A DNA stretch of 64,000 nt from an uncultured Lacinutrix sp. (GTDB lineage: Bacteria; Bacteroidota; Bacteroidia; Flavobacteriales; Flavobacteriaceae). Where the stretch lies: the NCBI RefSeq assembly GCF_947500605.1, contig NZ_CANMSJ010000014.1, forward strand, positions 1 to 64,000, in the 5' to 3' direction. A program made the translations under genes and the position numbers. Numbering within the stretch: position 1 is the stretch's first letter; every line of letters begins with the position of its first letter. The notes below the pieces were generated by a model, which worked only from the letters and a program-made list of their open reading frames with translations, had not been told where the DNA came from and did no database searches. Shown in pieces: positions 18,564 to 26,578 of this stretch.

Positions 18564-19205
18564 ATGGATGATAAAGAGATTTATTTAATAGGAGTAGGGA
18601 ACTATACAGAAGTTATTATAGAGTTAGCCATAGATTGTGGTTACACTATAAAAGGTTTGTATCATTATAATAATGATAGAACAGGAGAACTGGTTATGGA
18701 CATAACTATTATTGGTAGTATTGAAGATTTATATAAATCGAATTTAAAAGGAAAGCAATTTGCTGTTACAATAGGTGAAAACCAATTACGAAATAAAGTT
18801 GCCACAAAAATAAGAAACCTAAAAGGTGATACCCCAAACTTAATCCATCCCTCTGCCGTTATTAGTAAATCGGCAACCTTAGGTCTAGGCTGTTTTATTC
18901 ATTTTAATGCAGTAGTTTGGACTAAAGCAAGTTTGGGTAACGATTGTTTGATAAGTCCAAATACTATGGTTGCGCATCATGCAACAATGAGTGATGCTTG
19001 CTCTGTAGCTTCATTCTCTGTAGTGGGAGCTTACTGTACAATAGGAAAGCGCGTACTTTTTGGAGTTAATTCTATCGTTTTGCCTAAAGCATTAACCATT
19101 GGCGATGATTGTATTGTTGGCGCTAAAGCAAATGTTACAAAATCGTTTCCAGCTAATTGTTTGCTTGTAGGAAATCCAGCAATAAAAATTAAAGATTTAA
19201 ATTAA
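18564..19205 (+). CDS. NeuD/PglD-family sugar acetyltransferase
   Basis: The protein has 213 residues with an N-terminal Rossmann-like UDP-sugar-binding half (EIYLIGVGNYTEVIIELAID ... GSIEDLYKS ... FAVTIGENQLRNKVA) and a C-terminal left-handed beta-helix. This is the layout of PglD/NeuD enzymes. The motif FIHFNAVVWTKASLGNDCLISPNTMVAHHATM includes the neighbouring histidines used as catalytic base in PglD. PglD acetylates the 4-amino group of UDP-4-amino sugars, which fits well with the DegT aminotransferase in the same operon. The next gene starts at the base after its stop. Confidence 0.85.
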   Translation: MDDKEIYLIGVGNYTEVIIELAIDCGYTIKGLYHYNNDRTGELVMDITIIGSIEDLYKSNLKGKQFAVTIGENQLRNKVATKIRNLKGDTPNLIHPSAVISKSATLGLGCFIHFNAVVWTKASLGNDCLISPNTMVAHHATMSDACSVASFSVVGAYCTIGKRVLFGVNSIVLPKALTIGDDCIVGAKANVTKSFPANCLLVGNPAIKIKDLN

Positions 19206-20123
19206 ATGACGCCATTACTAAGTATTTGTTGCACAACATATAATCAGGAAAAATATATTGCACAAACTATAGATGGATTTCTAAATCAAAAAACCGATTT
19301 CCCTATAGAAATAATAATTCATGACGATGCTTCTACAGATGGCACTCAAAAAATTATTAAAGCTTACGCTGAAAAGGATGCAAGAATAAAATTAATTCTC
19401 CAAAAGAAAAATCAGTACTCTCAAAATATAAAGCCTTTACCTAATTTTTGTTTCCCAAAAGCTGAAGGTAAATATATTGCTTTGTGCGAAGGTGACGATT
19501 ATTGGATAGACGATTTAAAACTACAAAAACAAGTGCGTTTTCTGGAAGCTAATCCAGACTATGTAGTGTCTTGGACTAATTATAAAATTCTAAAAAATAA
19601 CGAAATTATTGAAAATGATTTTAGTTATGATGAAGCTGAGGTAACCATAGATTACAACAATTTATTTACGCCATATTCTACTTACACTTTAACAACGGTA
19701 TTTAAAAAAGAAGCATTAGATATAGAGTTGTATAAAACATTAAAACATTCAAAAGACAACTCGTTATATATTATGTTTTTGCAAAAAGGAAAAGGGATTT
19801 TTCTTAATTTTTATGGAGCAGTATATAGAATACATGATGGAGGTGTGTATTCTTTAAAATCAGATTTCTTTAAACATTATTCTTCATATTTAAATATAAA
19901 TGAGATTACCAAAGTAATTCCAGAATCTCAAACTAAAAATATTAAAAAAGTTCTTAAATCGTTAGCTAATGGCGCTGCATTTTCAGCTTTAAAAGCAACA
20001 TATACTGGAGAAAAACTAACCGAAGTTCAGGCGCAGTTTATGGAAAATCATTTTAAAAATGTGCCATTTAAAACAAAGTTTAAATACTATAAAAGAATTT
20101 TTAAATACAAGTTTTTAAAATAA
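19206..20123 (+). CDS. Family 2 glycosyltransferase
   Basis: The 305 residues start with the GT-A fold signature LLSICCTTYNQEKYIAQTIDGFLNQ, then IIIHDDASTDGTQKI and a nucleotide-sugar metal motif region LCEGDDYWIDDLKLQKQV (about 94-111). The C-terminal half is alpha-helical and basic. This is typical of inverting glycosyltransferases that build LPS or capsule chains on the cytoplasmic face. Donor and acceptor are unknown. It is the last gene of the plus-strand run, and its final 9 bases overlap the end of the convergent glycosyltransferase gene. Confidence 0.85.
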   Translation: MTPLLSICCTTYNQEKYIAQTIDGFLNQKTDFPIEIIIHDDASTDGTQKIIKAYAEKDARIKLILQKKNQYSQNIKPLPNFCFPKAEGKYIALCEGDDYWIDDLKLQKQVRFLEANPDYVVSWTNYKILKNNEIIENDFSYDEAEVTIDYNNLFTPYSTYTLTTVFKKEALDIELYKTLKHSKDNSLYIMFLQKGKGIFLNFYGAVYRIHDGGVYSLKSDFFKHYSSYLNINEITKVIPESQTKNIKKVLKSLANGAAFSALKATYTGEKLTEVQAQFMENHFKNVPFKTKFKYYKRIFKYKFLK

Positions 20124-21110
20124 ACATTTAAAAAAGAGAACAATAGCATCAAGAGTTGGGATTTTATAAAAATAACCCGAATCGTTTTTAATAAATTTAT
20201 AGTAAGCCCTACTGTTTTCTTTACAGTTTCTAATAGTTCTTATCATTACCTTATCTATATGGGCAATAAATAACTCTTGATTGTAAACTTTTTTATCAGC
20301 GTTTAAAGCTATAATTTTTTTGGAGGCTTCAACAGTTTTGATTATTTCATCCTTAGTTAATCCTCTAGTTAAATTAACAGCTTTTAAATAAGAATCAATA
20401 TTTGCATCGTTATAAGAAATTCCCAAATTAAGGAGTTGTTTTTTCTTAATAATAACCTCAGATTTTTTTAAATTCTCAGCCTTTGTTTGGCTAATATTAT
20501 TAGGGTGCCATCTGTACTTTAATAATGATTCTGGAATATTATAAAACTTAGTTTCAGCTATTAACTGACTCCAAAGCCCGTAATCTTCTGCAGGGACATA
20601 TTCGTTTTCGAAACGTAATTCGCCTAAATGAGATTTTTTAAACATTACTGTAGGATTACCAATACAGCAGTTGTTTAACATTTGTATTTTCATCTTGTCA
20701 TGAGTTTCTTCATGCTTAACGGTTTTGTTCTCTTTGTCTCCAAAAAAGGTAAACCATGTACCACAAACACCATAATCTGGATTACTTTTTAAAAAGCTTA
20801 ATTGTTTTTCAAAACGTTTAGGTAATGCAATATCATCAGCATCAAGCAAAGCAATATATTCTGTTTCTGCAAGTGTTATACCTTCGTTTCTTAAATTTGC
20901 CGGACCAGCATTTTTAGACTTGGTAATTACTGTTATTCTAGAATCTCTTTTTTTATAATCTTCAAGAATAGAAGCGGTTTCATCTTGAGAATTATCATTT
21001 AAAATTAATAACCTAAAATTGGAAAAAGTTTGATTTAAAACACTGTCAATTGACTCTGCTATAAATTTTTCGCCATTGTAAACTGGCATAATTACTGTAA
21101 GTTCAGTCAT
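20115..21110 (-). CDS. Family 2 glycosyltransferase
   Basis: The 331-residue GT-A enzyme shows LTVIMPVYNGEKFIAESIDSVLNQTF at the N-terminus, then LLILNDNSQDET and the DxD-type motif ALLDADDIALPKRFEKQLSFL (about residues 90-110). WHPNNISQ later in the chain is common in this family. It is predicted to be cytoplasmic, with no membrane helix. It lies 2 bases downstream of the neighbouring putative glycosyltransferase, so both belong to one minus-strand unit of the surface-glycan region. Confidence 0.85.
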   Translation of the reverse strand: MTELTVIMPVYNGEKFIAESIDSVLNQTFSNFRLLILNDNSQDETASILEDYKKRDSRITVITKSKNAGPANLRNEGITLAETEYIALLDADDIALPKRFEKQLSFLKSNPDYGVCGTWFTFFGDKENKTVKHEETHDKMKIQMLNNCCIGNPTVMFKKSHLGELRFENEYVPAEDYGLWSQLIAETKFYNIPESLLKYRWHPNNISQTKAENLKKSEVIIKKKQLLNLGISYNDANIDSYLKAVNLTRGLTKDEIIKTVEASKKIIALNADKKVYNQELFIAHIDKVMIRTIRNCKENSRAYYKFIKNDSGYFYKIPTLDAIVLFFKCLF

Positions 21111-21112
21111 AA

Positions 21113-21961
21113 TTATTTAAATAAAAATTTTAATTGCTGAGCAATGTTTTTTCCGAAAATAAAAGATTTAGAGACTTCTTTGTCTTTAAAGTTTTTTATA
21201 ATTTCATTAAAGTTCTTGCCTTCAATGTATTCAAGAGTTGGCCATTCTTTTTTATCAAAAGGATGAAAATCTTTATGGTCTTTGTAATTGTCTTTGTTTA
21301 TAGATTTCCAAAATTCAAAAAAGGAATCGACATCAAAATCGATGTTATGTCCCCAATTATCTAATTTAAATTTTAGTTCTTTTTCGTCTCTACTCCAAGA
21401 TTGGTGTATAGAGATAAATGGAACGTACCATTTTTCTTGATCCTTGTTTTTTCTAGCTCTAGTAAAGTTAGCTTTTGTTGTACCTAAATAATAATTAGTG
21501 TACGTTGGGCAGTATAAAATACCATCGTCAAGAACTTTGTAAACATCAACCATGAAAGAACAAATTTGAACAGGTTTTCTTCCTGTTAATTTCTTTTCAT
21601 TTTTTCTTAAATAGGCTGTAAATCCTTCAAAATCTACAAAATATTCATCGGCATCTATTTGAATACAAATACCATCTCCCATTTTATCAGCAAGCATATT
21701 TCGCTCTCTGGTGTCATTCTCCATAGCATTAAGAGAAGCATCATAAAAATCGTCTTCGTAAATGGTAATCTTATTGTCGGTATCAAACTCTTTAACCCAT
21801 TCAAAAAAGCTTGGATCTACTGTAAACGTGTTTCCAGACCAAGTTTGTCTATTAATATCTAGCGCCAAAGTAATAGCATTTGTATGCTTGTAAACTAAGG
21901 GAATAGAGATTTTTAAAAGTTCATAATCGTATGCTACTAAGAAACCAACGTTTATTTTCAT
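21113..21961 (-). CDS. Putative glycosyltransferase with a DxD motif
   Basis: I take the ATG at 21961 (protein MKINVGFLVAYDYELLKISI, 282 residues) because the frame upstream of it encodes a lysine/isoleucine-rich tail unlike a protein start. The sequence has a GT-A-like opening, then DGICIQIDADEYFVDFEGF, whose DADE could bind the nucleotide-sugar metal. Many aromatic residues follow (WYVPFISIHQSWSRDEKELKFKLDNWGHN). I do not recognise a specific named family. Its place between glycosyltransferases supports a transferase role. Confidence 0.6.
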   Translation of the reverse strand: MKINVGFLVAYDYELLKISIPLVYKHTNAITLALDINRQTWSGNTFTVDPSFFEWVKEFDTDNKITIYEDDFYDASLNAMENDTRERNMLADKMGDGICIQIDADEYFVDFEGFTAYLRKNEKKLTGRKPVQICSFMVDVYKVLDDGILYCPTYTNYYLGTTKANFTRARKNKDQEKWYVPFISIHQSWSRDEKELKFKLDNWGHNIDFDVDSFFEFWKSINKDNYKDHKDFHPFDKKEWPTLEYIEGKNFNEIIKNFKDKEVSKSFIFGKNIAQQLKFLFK

Positions 21962-22032
21962 AATTTTTATTAAAGTACGAATATAAATAATTTTAGAATT
22001 TGTAAGTTGCAAAAAGTCAATTAATACCTTTT

Positions 22033-22809
22033 ATGCAAACTAAATTAGTAACCGTAGTCATTCCTATTTATAAAACGAATTTAAAGGATTGGGAGCAAAT
22101 GTCGTTAAACCAATGTTTTAAGGTTTTAGGAGCATTTGATATTGTCTTTGCGCATCCAGAAAATTTAGACGTATCGTCCTTAAATACAGATAACAAAGCG
22201 AGAACAGAAGCTTTTCCAGATCATTATTTTAAAACTGTTTTTGGTTATAATAGTTTAATGTTATCTCAAGAGTTTTACCAACGTTTTTTAGATTTTAAAT
22301 ACATGTTAGTCTATCAATTAGACGCTTTTGTTTTTAAAAATGAATTGTTAGAATGGTGCGAAAAAGGATACGATTATATTGGTGCACCTTGGATAGCATC
22401 GCCAAATACGCCATTAAAGAAAGTATTAAGCCTATTCGATTCTAAAAAGAAAAAAGAACGTGCTAAAATATTTTTTAAAGTTGGTAATGGTGGATTTTCA
22501 TTAAGAAACGTTACTAAAAGCTATGAAATAGCTAAAGCATTAAAAGCAGAAATTGAAGTTAATTTAAAACGCGAACAAAACGATTTTTATATAATGGAAG
22601 ATGTTTTTTGGTCTATAACCGTACCAAAACATTATCCAGATTTTAAAATTCCTGAGTATAAAGAAGCCTTAGATTTTGCTATGGATAGAAAACCGGATTT
22701 AGCTTTAAAATTAAATAATAATAAATTACCGTTTGGATGTCATGGTTTCGATAAGCCGAAGGTTGAAGCCTTTTGGAAAGATATCTTAGCTTCAAATTAT
22801 GTAGGTTAG
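22033..22809 (+). CDS. DUF5672 domain protein, putative glycosyltransferase
   Basis: This 258-residue protein matches the DUF5672 pattern as I know it: VTVVIPIYKTNLKDWEQMSLNQC at the start, then FPDHYFKTVFGYNSLMLSQEFYQRF, MLVYQLDAFVFKNELLEWC and YDYIGAPWI, followed by GNGGFSLRNV and a late EDVFWSI. The QLDAF and GxGGFSLR elements resemble the metal- and acceptor-side motifs of GT-A glycosyltransferases. The family is found in glycan clusters and has no characterised reaction that I can name. It is divergent from the gene at 21961. Confidence 0.75.
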   Translation: MQTKLVTVVIPIYKTNLKDWEQMSLNQCFKVLGAFDIVFAHPENLDVSSLNTDNKARTEAFPDHYFKTVFGYNSLMLSQEFYQRFLDFKYMLVYQLDAFVFKNELLEWCEKGYDYIGAPWIASPNTPLKKVLSLFDSKKKKERAKIFFKVGNGGFSLRNVTKSYEIAKALKAEIEVNLKREQNDFYIMEDVFWSITVPKHYPDFKIPEYKEALDFAMDRKPDLALKLNNNKLPFGCHGFDKPKVEAFWKDILASNYVG

Positions 22810-22853
22810 AAATTTGCAATATATTTGTTTAAGTTCCAAAAATTAAAGACTTC

Positions 22854-22861
22854 TATATTTG
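22854..22861 (+). promoter_or_regulatory. -7 box (TATATTTG) for the kinase-like gene
   Basis: The plus strand reads TATATTTG at 22854-22861, only 8 bases before the ATG at 22870. A second identical box is at 22820-22827, which would leave a more usual leader. Confidence 0.4.
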
Positions 22862-22869
22862 TTTAGCAC

Positions 22870-23634
22870 ATGCGTAAAGTAATAAATTCAACATATACAA
22901 AACATACTAAAACTCTAGACGACCTTATATTAAATTATGAGACTAGAGGAGAGGCTTTTGGTAATCAAGATAGAAATAGTCTGCGTCTTTTTAAATTAGA
23001 AGACAAAACATTAAATGTAAAGTCTTTTAAAAAACCAAATGTTGTAAATAAAGTAGTCTATAAATTTTTTAGAAAAAGTAAAGCGCAGCGTTCTTTTGAG
23101 TATGCTAATAAGCTAAAAGAATTATCTGTAGGTACACCAGAACCAGTAGCTTTTTACGAAATTAATTCAGGGATATTATTCGGTAAAAGCTATTATATAA
23201 GCGAACAATTAAACGACGATATTACCTATAGAGAATTAACATCAGATTTTAATATTCCTAATTATGAAGAGATCTTAAGAGCCTTTACAAGGTTTACATT
23301 CGATTTACACGAAAAAGGAATTAATTTCTTAGATCATTCTCCTGGAAACACATTAATTAAATATAATAACGGTGATTATAAATTTTATTTGGTGGATTTA
23401 AACCGAATGAATTTTGAAAATATGACCTTCGAAAAGCGTATTAAAAACTTCGCAAAGCTTACAATTCATAAGAGTATGATTGAAATAATGAGTGATGAGT
23501 ATGCTAAATTAATTAATGAGGATTACGAAAAAGTATTCAATTTAATGTGGCATGAAACACAAGGGTTTCAAGAGTCTTTTCATAGACGTAGAAGAATAAA
23601 GCAAAAAATTAAGTTCTGGAAAAAATACGATTAA
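22870..23634 (+). CDS. Lipopolysaccharide kinase family protein (Kdo/WaaP-like)
   Basis: The protein has 254 residues and a small protein-kinase-like fold. A lysine-rich strand LNVKSFKKPNVVNKVVYKFF (48-67) is the likely ATP-lysine region. FLDHSPGNTLI carries a catalytic-loop aspartate (D155) and asparagine (N160), and LVDLNRM (D176) stands where DFG would be. The usual HxD histidine is replaced by phenylalanine. Family members phosphorylate Kdo or heptose of the LPS inner core in the cytoplasm. Its last 4 bases overlap the convergent WaaE-like gene, which also points to LPS core synthesis. Confidence 0.75.
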   Translation: MRKVINSTYTKHTKTLDDLILNYETRGEAFGNQDRNSLRLFKLEDKTLNVKSFKKPNVVNKVVYKFFRKSKAQRSFEYANKLKELSVGTPEPVAFYEINSGILFGKSYYISEQLNDDITYRELTSDFNIPNYEEILRAFTRFTFDLHEKGINFLDHSPGNTLIKYNNGDYKFYLVDLNRMNFENMTFEKRIKNFAKLTIHKSMIEIMSDEYAKLINEDYEKVFNLMWHETQGFQESFHRRRRIKQKIKFWKKYD

Positions 23635-24386
23635 GTTCTGTTTTTTCTAAGCAACCACAATTTTACATAGCGCATAAATACAACATAACCTTGCACGTAG
23701 CCAATGGTTAAGCCCACAACACCATCGCGAAAACCACTTTGTATAAAGTAGTGTTTTACAAAACCCCAAAAAGGTTTTATAACAAAATGATAAGGAGTTA
23801 AACTTCCTGTTTTTTTGTCGTAATCTTTAGCTTGTAATGTAGCATAGTTATCCATTTTTTGCATGTACTGGTTAAAGCTACGGTAAGAATAATGTAAGAA
23901 TTTTTGTTTTAGTTGTCCAACACTTCCATTAACAATAAGTGCTTCGTGTACATGGCGATTATCGTATTTACAAACGTCTCTTTTAAAAAGTCTAATAACA
24001 CTATCGTTTCTCCAACCGCTATAATTAACGCGCTCTCCCATAAAATGGTTTATGCGTTTTATATTAAAAGCATCGTGTTCAATTTTATCTTGATTTAAAA
24101 TAGAAAGCACCTCGGTTTTTAATTCTGGAGTAACACGCTCGTCTGCATCAACTAATAAAATCCACTCGTGTTTGGCTTGAGTAATAGCATGGTTTTTTTG
24201 AGTGCCATAAAAATCAAACTTACGTTGTATAACCTTTGTTGCTAAAGCGCTTGCTTTTTCAAACGTACCATCATCACTAAAACTATCAATAACCAAAATC
24301 TCGTCCGCGAAATCTACCGATGCTATAACTGCTTCAATATTATCAATTTCATTTTTAGTTGGTATTATAGCTGTTAGCTTCTGCAT
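23631..24386 (-). CDS. Family 2 glycosyltransferase, WaaE/KdtX-like
   Basis: The 251-residue GT-A enzyme begins LTAIIPTKNEIDNIEAVIAS and has EILVIDSFSDDGTFEKA and LLVDADERVTPELK (DxD at about 99-101). Later come HFMGERVNYSGWRNDSVIRLF and the YxxxHxxHRxF-like block of the LPS-core beta-glucosyltransferase WaaE (KdtX) family. The C-terminal 60 residues include an amphipathic or membrane-associated segment (KPFWGFVKHYFIQSGFRDG). It is predicted to add a hexose to the LPS inner core. Its ATG is the base before the stop of the upstream GT9 gene, so both are co-transcribed. Confidence 0.85.
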   Translation of the reverse strand: MQKLTAIIPTKNEIDNIEAVIASVDFADEILVIDSFSDDGTFEKASALATKVIQRKFDFYGTQKNHAITQAKHEWILLVDADERVTPELKTEVLSILNQDKIEHDAFNIKRINHFMGERVNYSGWRNDSVIRLFKRDVCKYDNRHVHEALIVNGSVGQLKQKFLHYSYRSFNQYMQKMDNYATLQAKDYDKKTGSLTPYHFVIKPFWGFVKHYFIQSGFRDGVVGLTIGYVQGYVVFMRYVKLWLLRKNRT

Positions 24387-25451
24387 TTAATGGTTTGTAG
24401 TTTGTTGTAAAAATAGATTTAATTTGTCATCAAAAAAGTCTGGAGAAAATTGTTGGTAAAGCTCTAAAGCTTCTTTTTTCATTTCCTTTTCTGTAGTATT
24501 GCTATAAATTCCTGGCTTATAATCTTTTAAATGCACAGAGACGTTTTGTTTATCGTCTTCAAAAAGACTCCAATCATCTTTACTAATCCAAGGCGAAAAG
24601 ATTGCAAATGTTTTTATATCTAGCGCTTTTGCCATATTTACAGCACCACCCTCGTTACCAATTAAAGCATCACAATGTTTGGTAATCGCTAAAAATTCAC
24701 GAAGGTTTTTTCCAAAGACATTAAAGAAAATAAGTTTTTGCGTTTCAGGTTTGCATAAATCATAAATAGCCTGAGCTTGTGCTTTCTGGTTAGGAATATA
24801 ATTAAAGAGTAACTGACCTCCAGTTTGTTTGGCAATACGATCTATAACCTTTGCCATAAAAGTAAAAGGATAGGTTTTGTTAGTGCCACTTCCTAAAACA
24901 CTAATCATGTAAAGCGGCTTACTAAAATCTATATCATGGTCTTTTAAAAACTGTTTACTATTGGCAACCTCTTCAGGAGTTAAATATATTTTAGGTTTCG
25001 CTTGGGTAGTTTCAATACCTAACGGATTTAATAATTGTAAACGGTTTACAATAGCTAAACCAGACTTAGATTCTGTTTTGTTAAGCCTTTTAATATTGAA
25101 ATTGTATACAAACGTAGTATAATGCTTGTAGTAAGAAATCTTTGTTTTTGCACCAGAAAAAAGAGTGATAATATTGCTGGAAATTTTAGAATAAACATCT
25201 ATTATAACATCATATTTTTTCTGCTTTAAAGCTTTAGCAAATTTTAAAAGTGCAAGTTTACTGTTTTCTTCAGCTTTAGTAAACAAAACAAAATTATCAA
25301 TGTTTTTATTATTTTCAACAACAGCTAATGTATGAGAATTGATAAGGTAATCTAACTGAGCCTCTGGATATTTTGCACGTAAAGCTTCAAATAATATGCT
25401 TGTGGTAAGCACATCACCAATCATTTTTTGTTGAATAACTAATATTTTCAT
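24387..25451 (-). CDS. GT9 family heptosyltransferase-like glycosyltransferase
   Basis: The protein has 354 residues of GT-B fold: MKILVIQQKMIGDVLTTSILFEALR at the N-terminus, LDYLINSHTLAVV, then the C-terminal nucleotide-sugar domain with YMISVLGSGTNKTYPFTFMAKVIDRIA and CDALIGNEGGAVNMAKALDIKTFAIFSP. This is the ADP-heptose:LPS heptosyltransferase pattern. In a flavobacterium the donor may be another sugar. It is co-transcribed with the WaaE-like gene, and both fit inner-core LOS assembly. A TAnnTTTG box (25498-25505) lies 46 bases upstream. Confidence 0.87.
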   Translation of the reverse strand: MKILVIQQKMIGDVLTTSILFEALRAKYPEAQLDYLINSHTLAVVENNKNIDNFVLFTKAEENSKLALLKFAKALKQKKYDVIIDVYSKISSNIITLFSGAKTKISYYKHYTTFVYNFNIKRLNKTESKSGLAIVNRLQLLNPLGIETTQAKPKIYLTPEEVANSKQFLKDHDIDFSKPLYMISVLGSGTNKTYPFTFMAKVIDRIAKQTGGQLLFNYIPNQKAQAQAIYDLCKPETQKLIFFNVFGKNLREFLAITKHCDALIGNEGGAVNMAKALDIKTFAIFSPWISKDDWSLFEDDKQNVSVHLKDYKPGIYSNTTEKEMKKEALELYQQFSPDFFDDKLNLFLQQTTNH

Positions 25452-25488
25452 CTTTTTTAAGGCCTTAACATTCAGTAGTTAGTTTGCA

Positions 25489-25524
25489 GTCTTTAGTCAA
25501 ATGTATTTACTATTAACTAAAGAC
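25489..25524 (-). promoter_or_regulatory. Promoter box (TACATTTG) inside a 9-bp inverted repeat
   Basis: GTCTTTAGT (25489-25497) and ACTAAAGAC (25516-25524) form a perfect inverted repeat. The spacer between the arms begins with the minus-strand box TACATTTG (25498-25505), 46 bases upstream of the GT9 gene start. Confidence 0.45.
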
Positions 25525-25546
25525 CACCTACTAATTTACTTACTAA

Positions 25547-26362
25547 TTAAACAGCAACGTTATATTCACGAAGTGCATCGTTTAAAGAAGTTTTCTTGTT
25601 AGTACTCTCTTTACGCTTTCCAATAATTAAAGCACAAGGTACTTGAAACTCTCCTGCAGGAAACTTTTTAGTATAACTTCCCGGAATTACTACAGAACGC
25701 GCAGGTACAACACCTTTAGTTTCTACAGGCTCATCACCAGTAACATCTATAATTTTAGTACTCATTGTTAAAACAACATTAGCACCCAAAACAGCTTCTT
25801 TTTCTACTTTTACACCTTCTACAACAATACAACGCGATCCAATAAAAGCACCATCTTCAATAATAACTGGAGCAGCTTGTAATGGCTCTAAAACACCACC
25901 AATACCAACACCACCAGATAAGTGTACATTTTTACCAATTTGTGCACAAGAGCCAACAGTAGCCCAAGTATCTACCATAGTACCTTCGTCTACATAAGCG
26001 CCAATATTTACATAACTAGGCATTAAAATGGTGCCAGCAGAAATATAAGCACCATGTCTTGCAACCGCATTTGGTACCACACGAATTCCTTTTTCTTTGT
26101 AACCCTTTTTTAATGGAATTTTATCATGATATTCAAAAATACCAACCTCTAAAGTTTCCATTTTCTGAATAGGGAAATACAACACTACAGCTTTCTTAAC
26201 CCACTCGTTTACCTGCCAACCATCCGTAGTCGGTTCTGCAACGCGTAAAGTACCTTCATCAAGTAAACCCACTACTTTTCTAATAGCAGCCTGTGTAGCA
26301 TCTTCAGTTAATAAATCTCGGTTATCCCAAGCAGATTCTATAATTTGTTGTAAATCTTTCAT
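25547..26362 (-). CDS. dapD: 2,3,4,5-tetrahydropyridine-2,6-dicarboxylate N-succinyltransferase
   Basis: The 271-residue protein has an N-terminal helical domain (MKDLQQIIESAWDNRDLL) and a left-handed beta-helix. The DapD segments ARHGAYISAGTILMPSYVNIGAYVDEGTMVDTWATVGSCAQIG and GGVGIGGVLEPLQAAPVIIEDGAFIGSRC are well conserved. The enzyme succinylates tetrahydrodipicolinate in the succinylase branch of lysine and diaminopimelate synthesis. The ATG at 26362 is chosen over a TTG one codon earlier. The gene has a leader of about 130 bases containing a structured repeat (26417-26500), long for this genome and a candidate for regulation. Confidence 0.95.
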   Translation of the reverse strand: MKDLQQIIESAWDNRDLLTEDATQAAIRKVVGLLDEGTLRVAEPTTDGWQVNEWVKKAVVLYFPIQKMETLEVGIFEYHDKIPLKKGYKEKGIRVVPNAVARHGAYISAGTILMPSYVNIGAYVDEGTMVDTWATVGSCAQIGKNVHLSGGVGIGGVLEPLQAAPVIIEDGAFIGSRCIVVEGVKVEKEAVLGANVVLTMSTKIIDVTGDEPVETKGVVPARSVVIPGSYTKKFPAGEFQVPCALIIGKRKESTNKKTSLNDALREYNVAV

Positions 26363-26416
26363 CAAAAAATGTTTTGTTTCCGTAAAAACGGTAATTCATA
26401 TTAAATTTAATTCTTT

Positions 26417-26500
26417 GGGCGTGCCCTAAAGGTCAGGCTTTCCGCTATATCTTTTTTGCTTTTAATGGCAAAAAAGGATGCCGCTTCAATCCTTCACGCA
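26417..26500. repeat. Structured interspersed element upstream of dapD
   Basis: The segment begins GGGCGTGCCC, a small palindrome at 26417-26426, continues GGTCAGGCTTTCCGCTATAT, and forms a 9-bp hairpin CTTTTTTGC/GCAAAAAAG (26451-26459 with 26468-26476). It ends GGATGCCGCTTCAATCCTTCACGC. From memory this strongly resembles an intergenic element scattered through many Bacteroidota genomes (…CGGGCTTTCCGCT … GGATGCCGCTTCAATCCCTAACGC). That match cannot be verified here. It lies between the dapD promoter box and the gene. Confidence 0.6.
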
Positions 26501-26506
26501 AATATA
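26499..26506 (-). promoter_or_regulatory. -7 box (TATATTTG) for dapD
   Basis: The minus strand reads TATATTTG, matching TAnnTTTG. It lies at the outer end of the interspersed element, so the element would be transcribed as the dapD leader. Confidence 0.45.
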
Positions 26507-26556
26507 ACCTCTATTTATAATTTGGCATAATATTTATGTATGTAGTATAGAATAAC

Positions 26557-26564
26557 TAAATTTG
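26557..26564 (+). promoter_or_regulatory. -7 box (TAAATTTG) for ruvX-def
   Basis: The plus strand reads TAAATTTG, 14 bases upstream of the ruvX ATG at 26579. This matches the usual close spacing of promoters in this genome. Confidence 0.5.
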
Positions 26565-26578
26565 CATAAAAATTAACA

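Noticed and set aside
21962-22012. An N-terminal extension of the putative glycosyltransferase at 21113
   Set aside because: The extra 17 residues are lysine/isoleucine-rich and unlike a protein start; the ATG at 21961 has the expected fold start.
15921-25451. A recently acquired glycan island
   Set aside because: Base composition and codon use look like the neighbouring genes and no integrase or tRNA edge was seen, so transfer is not supported by this sequence.
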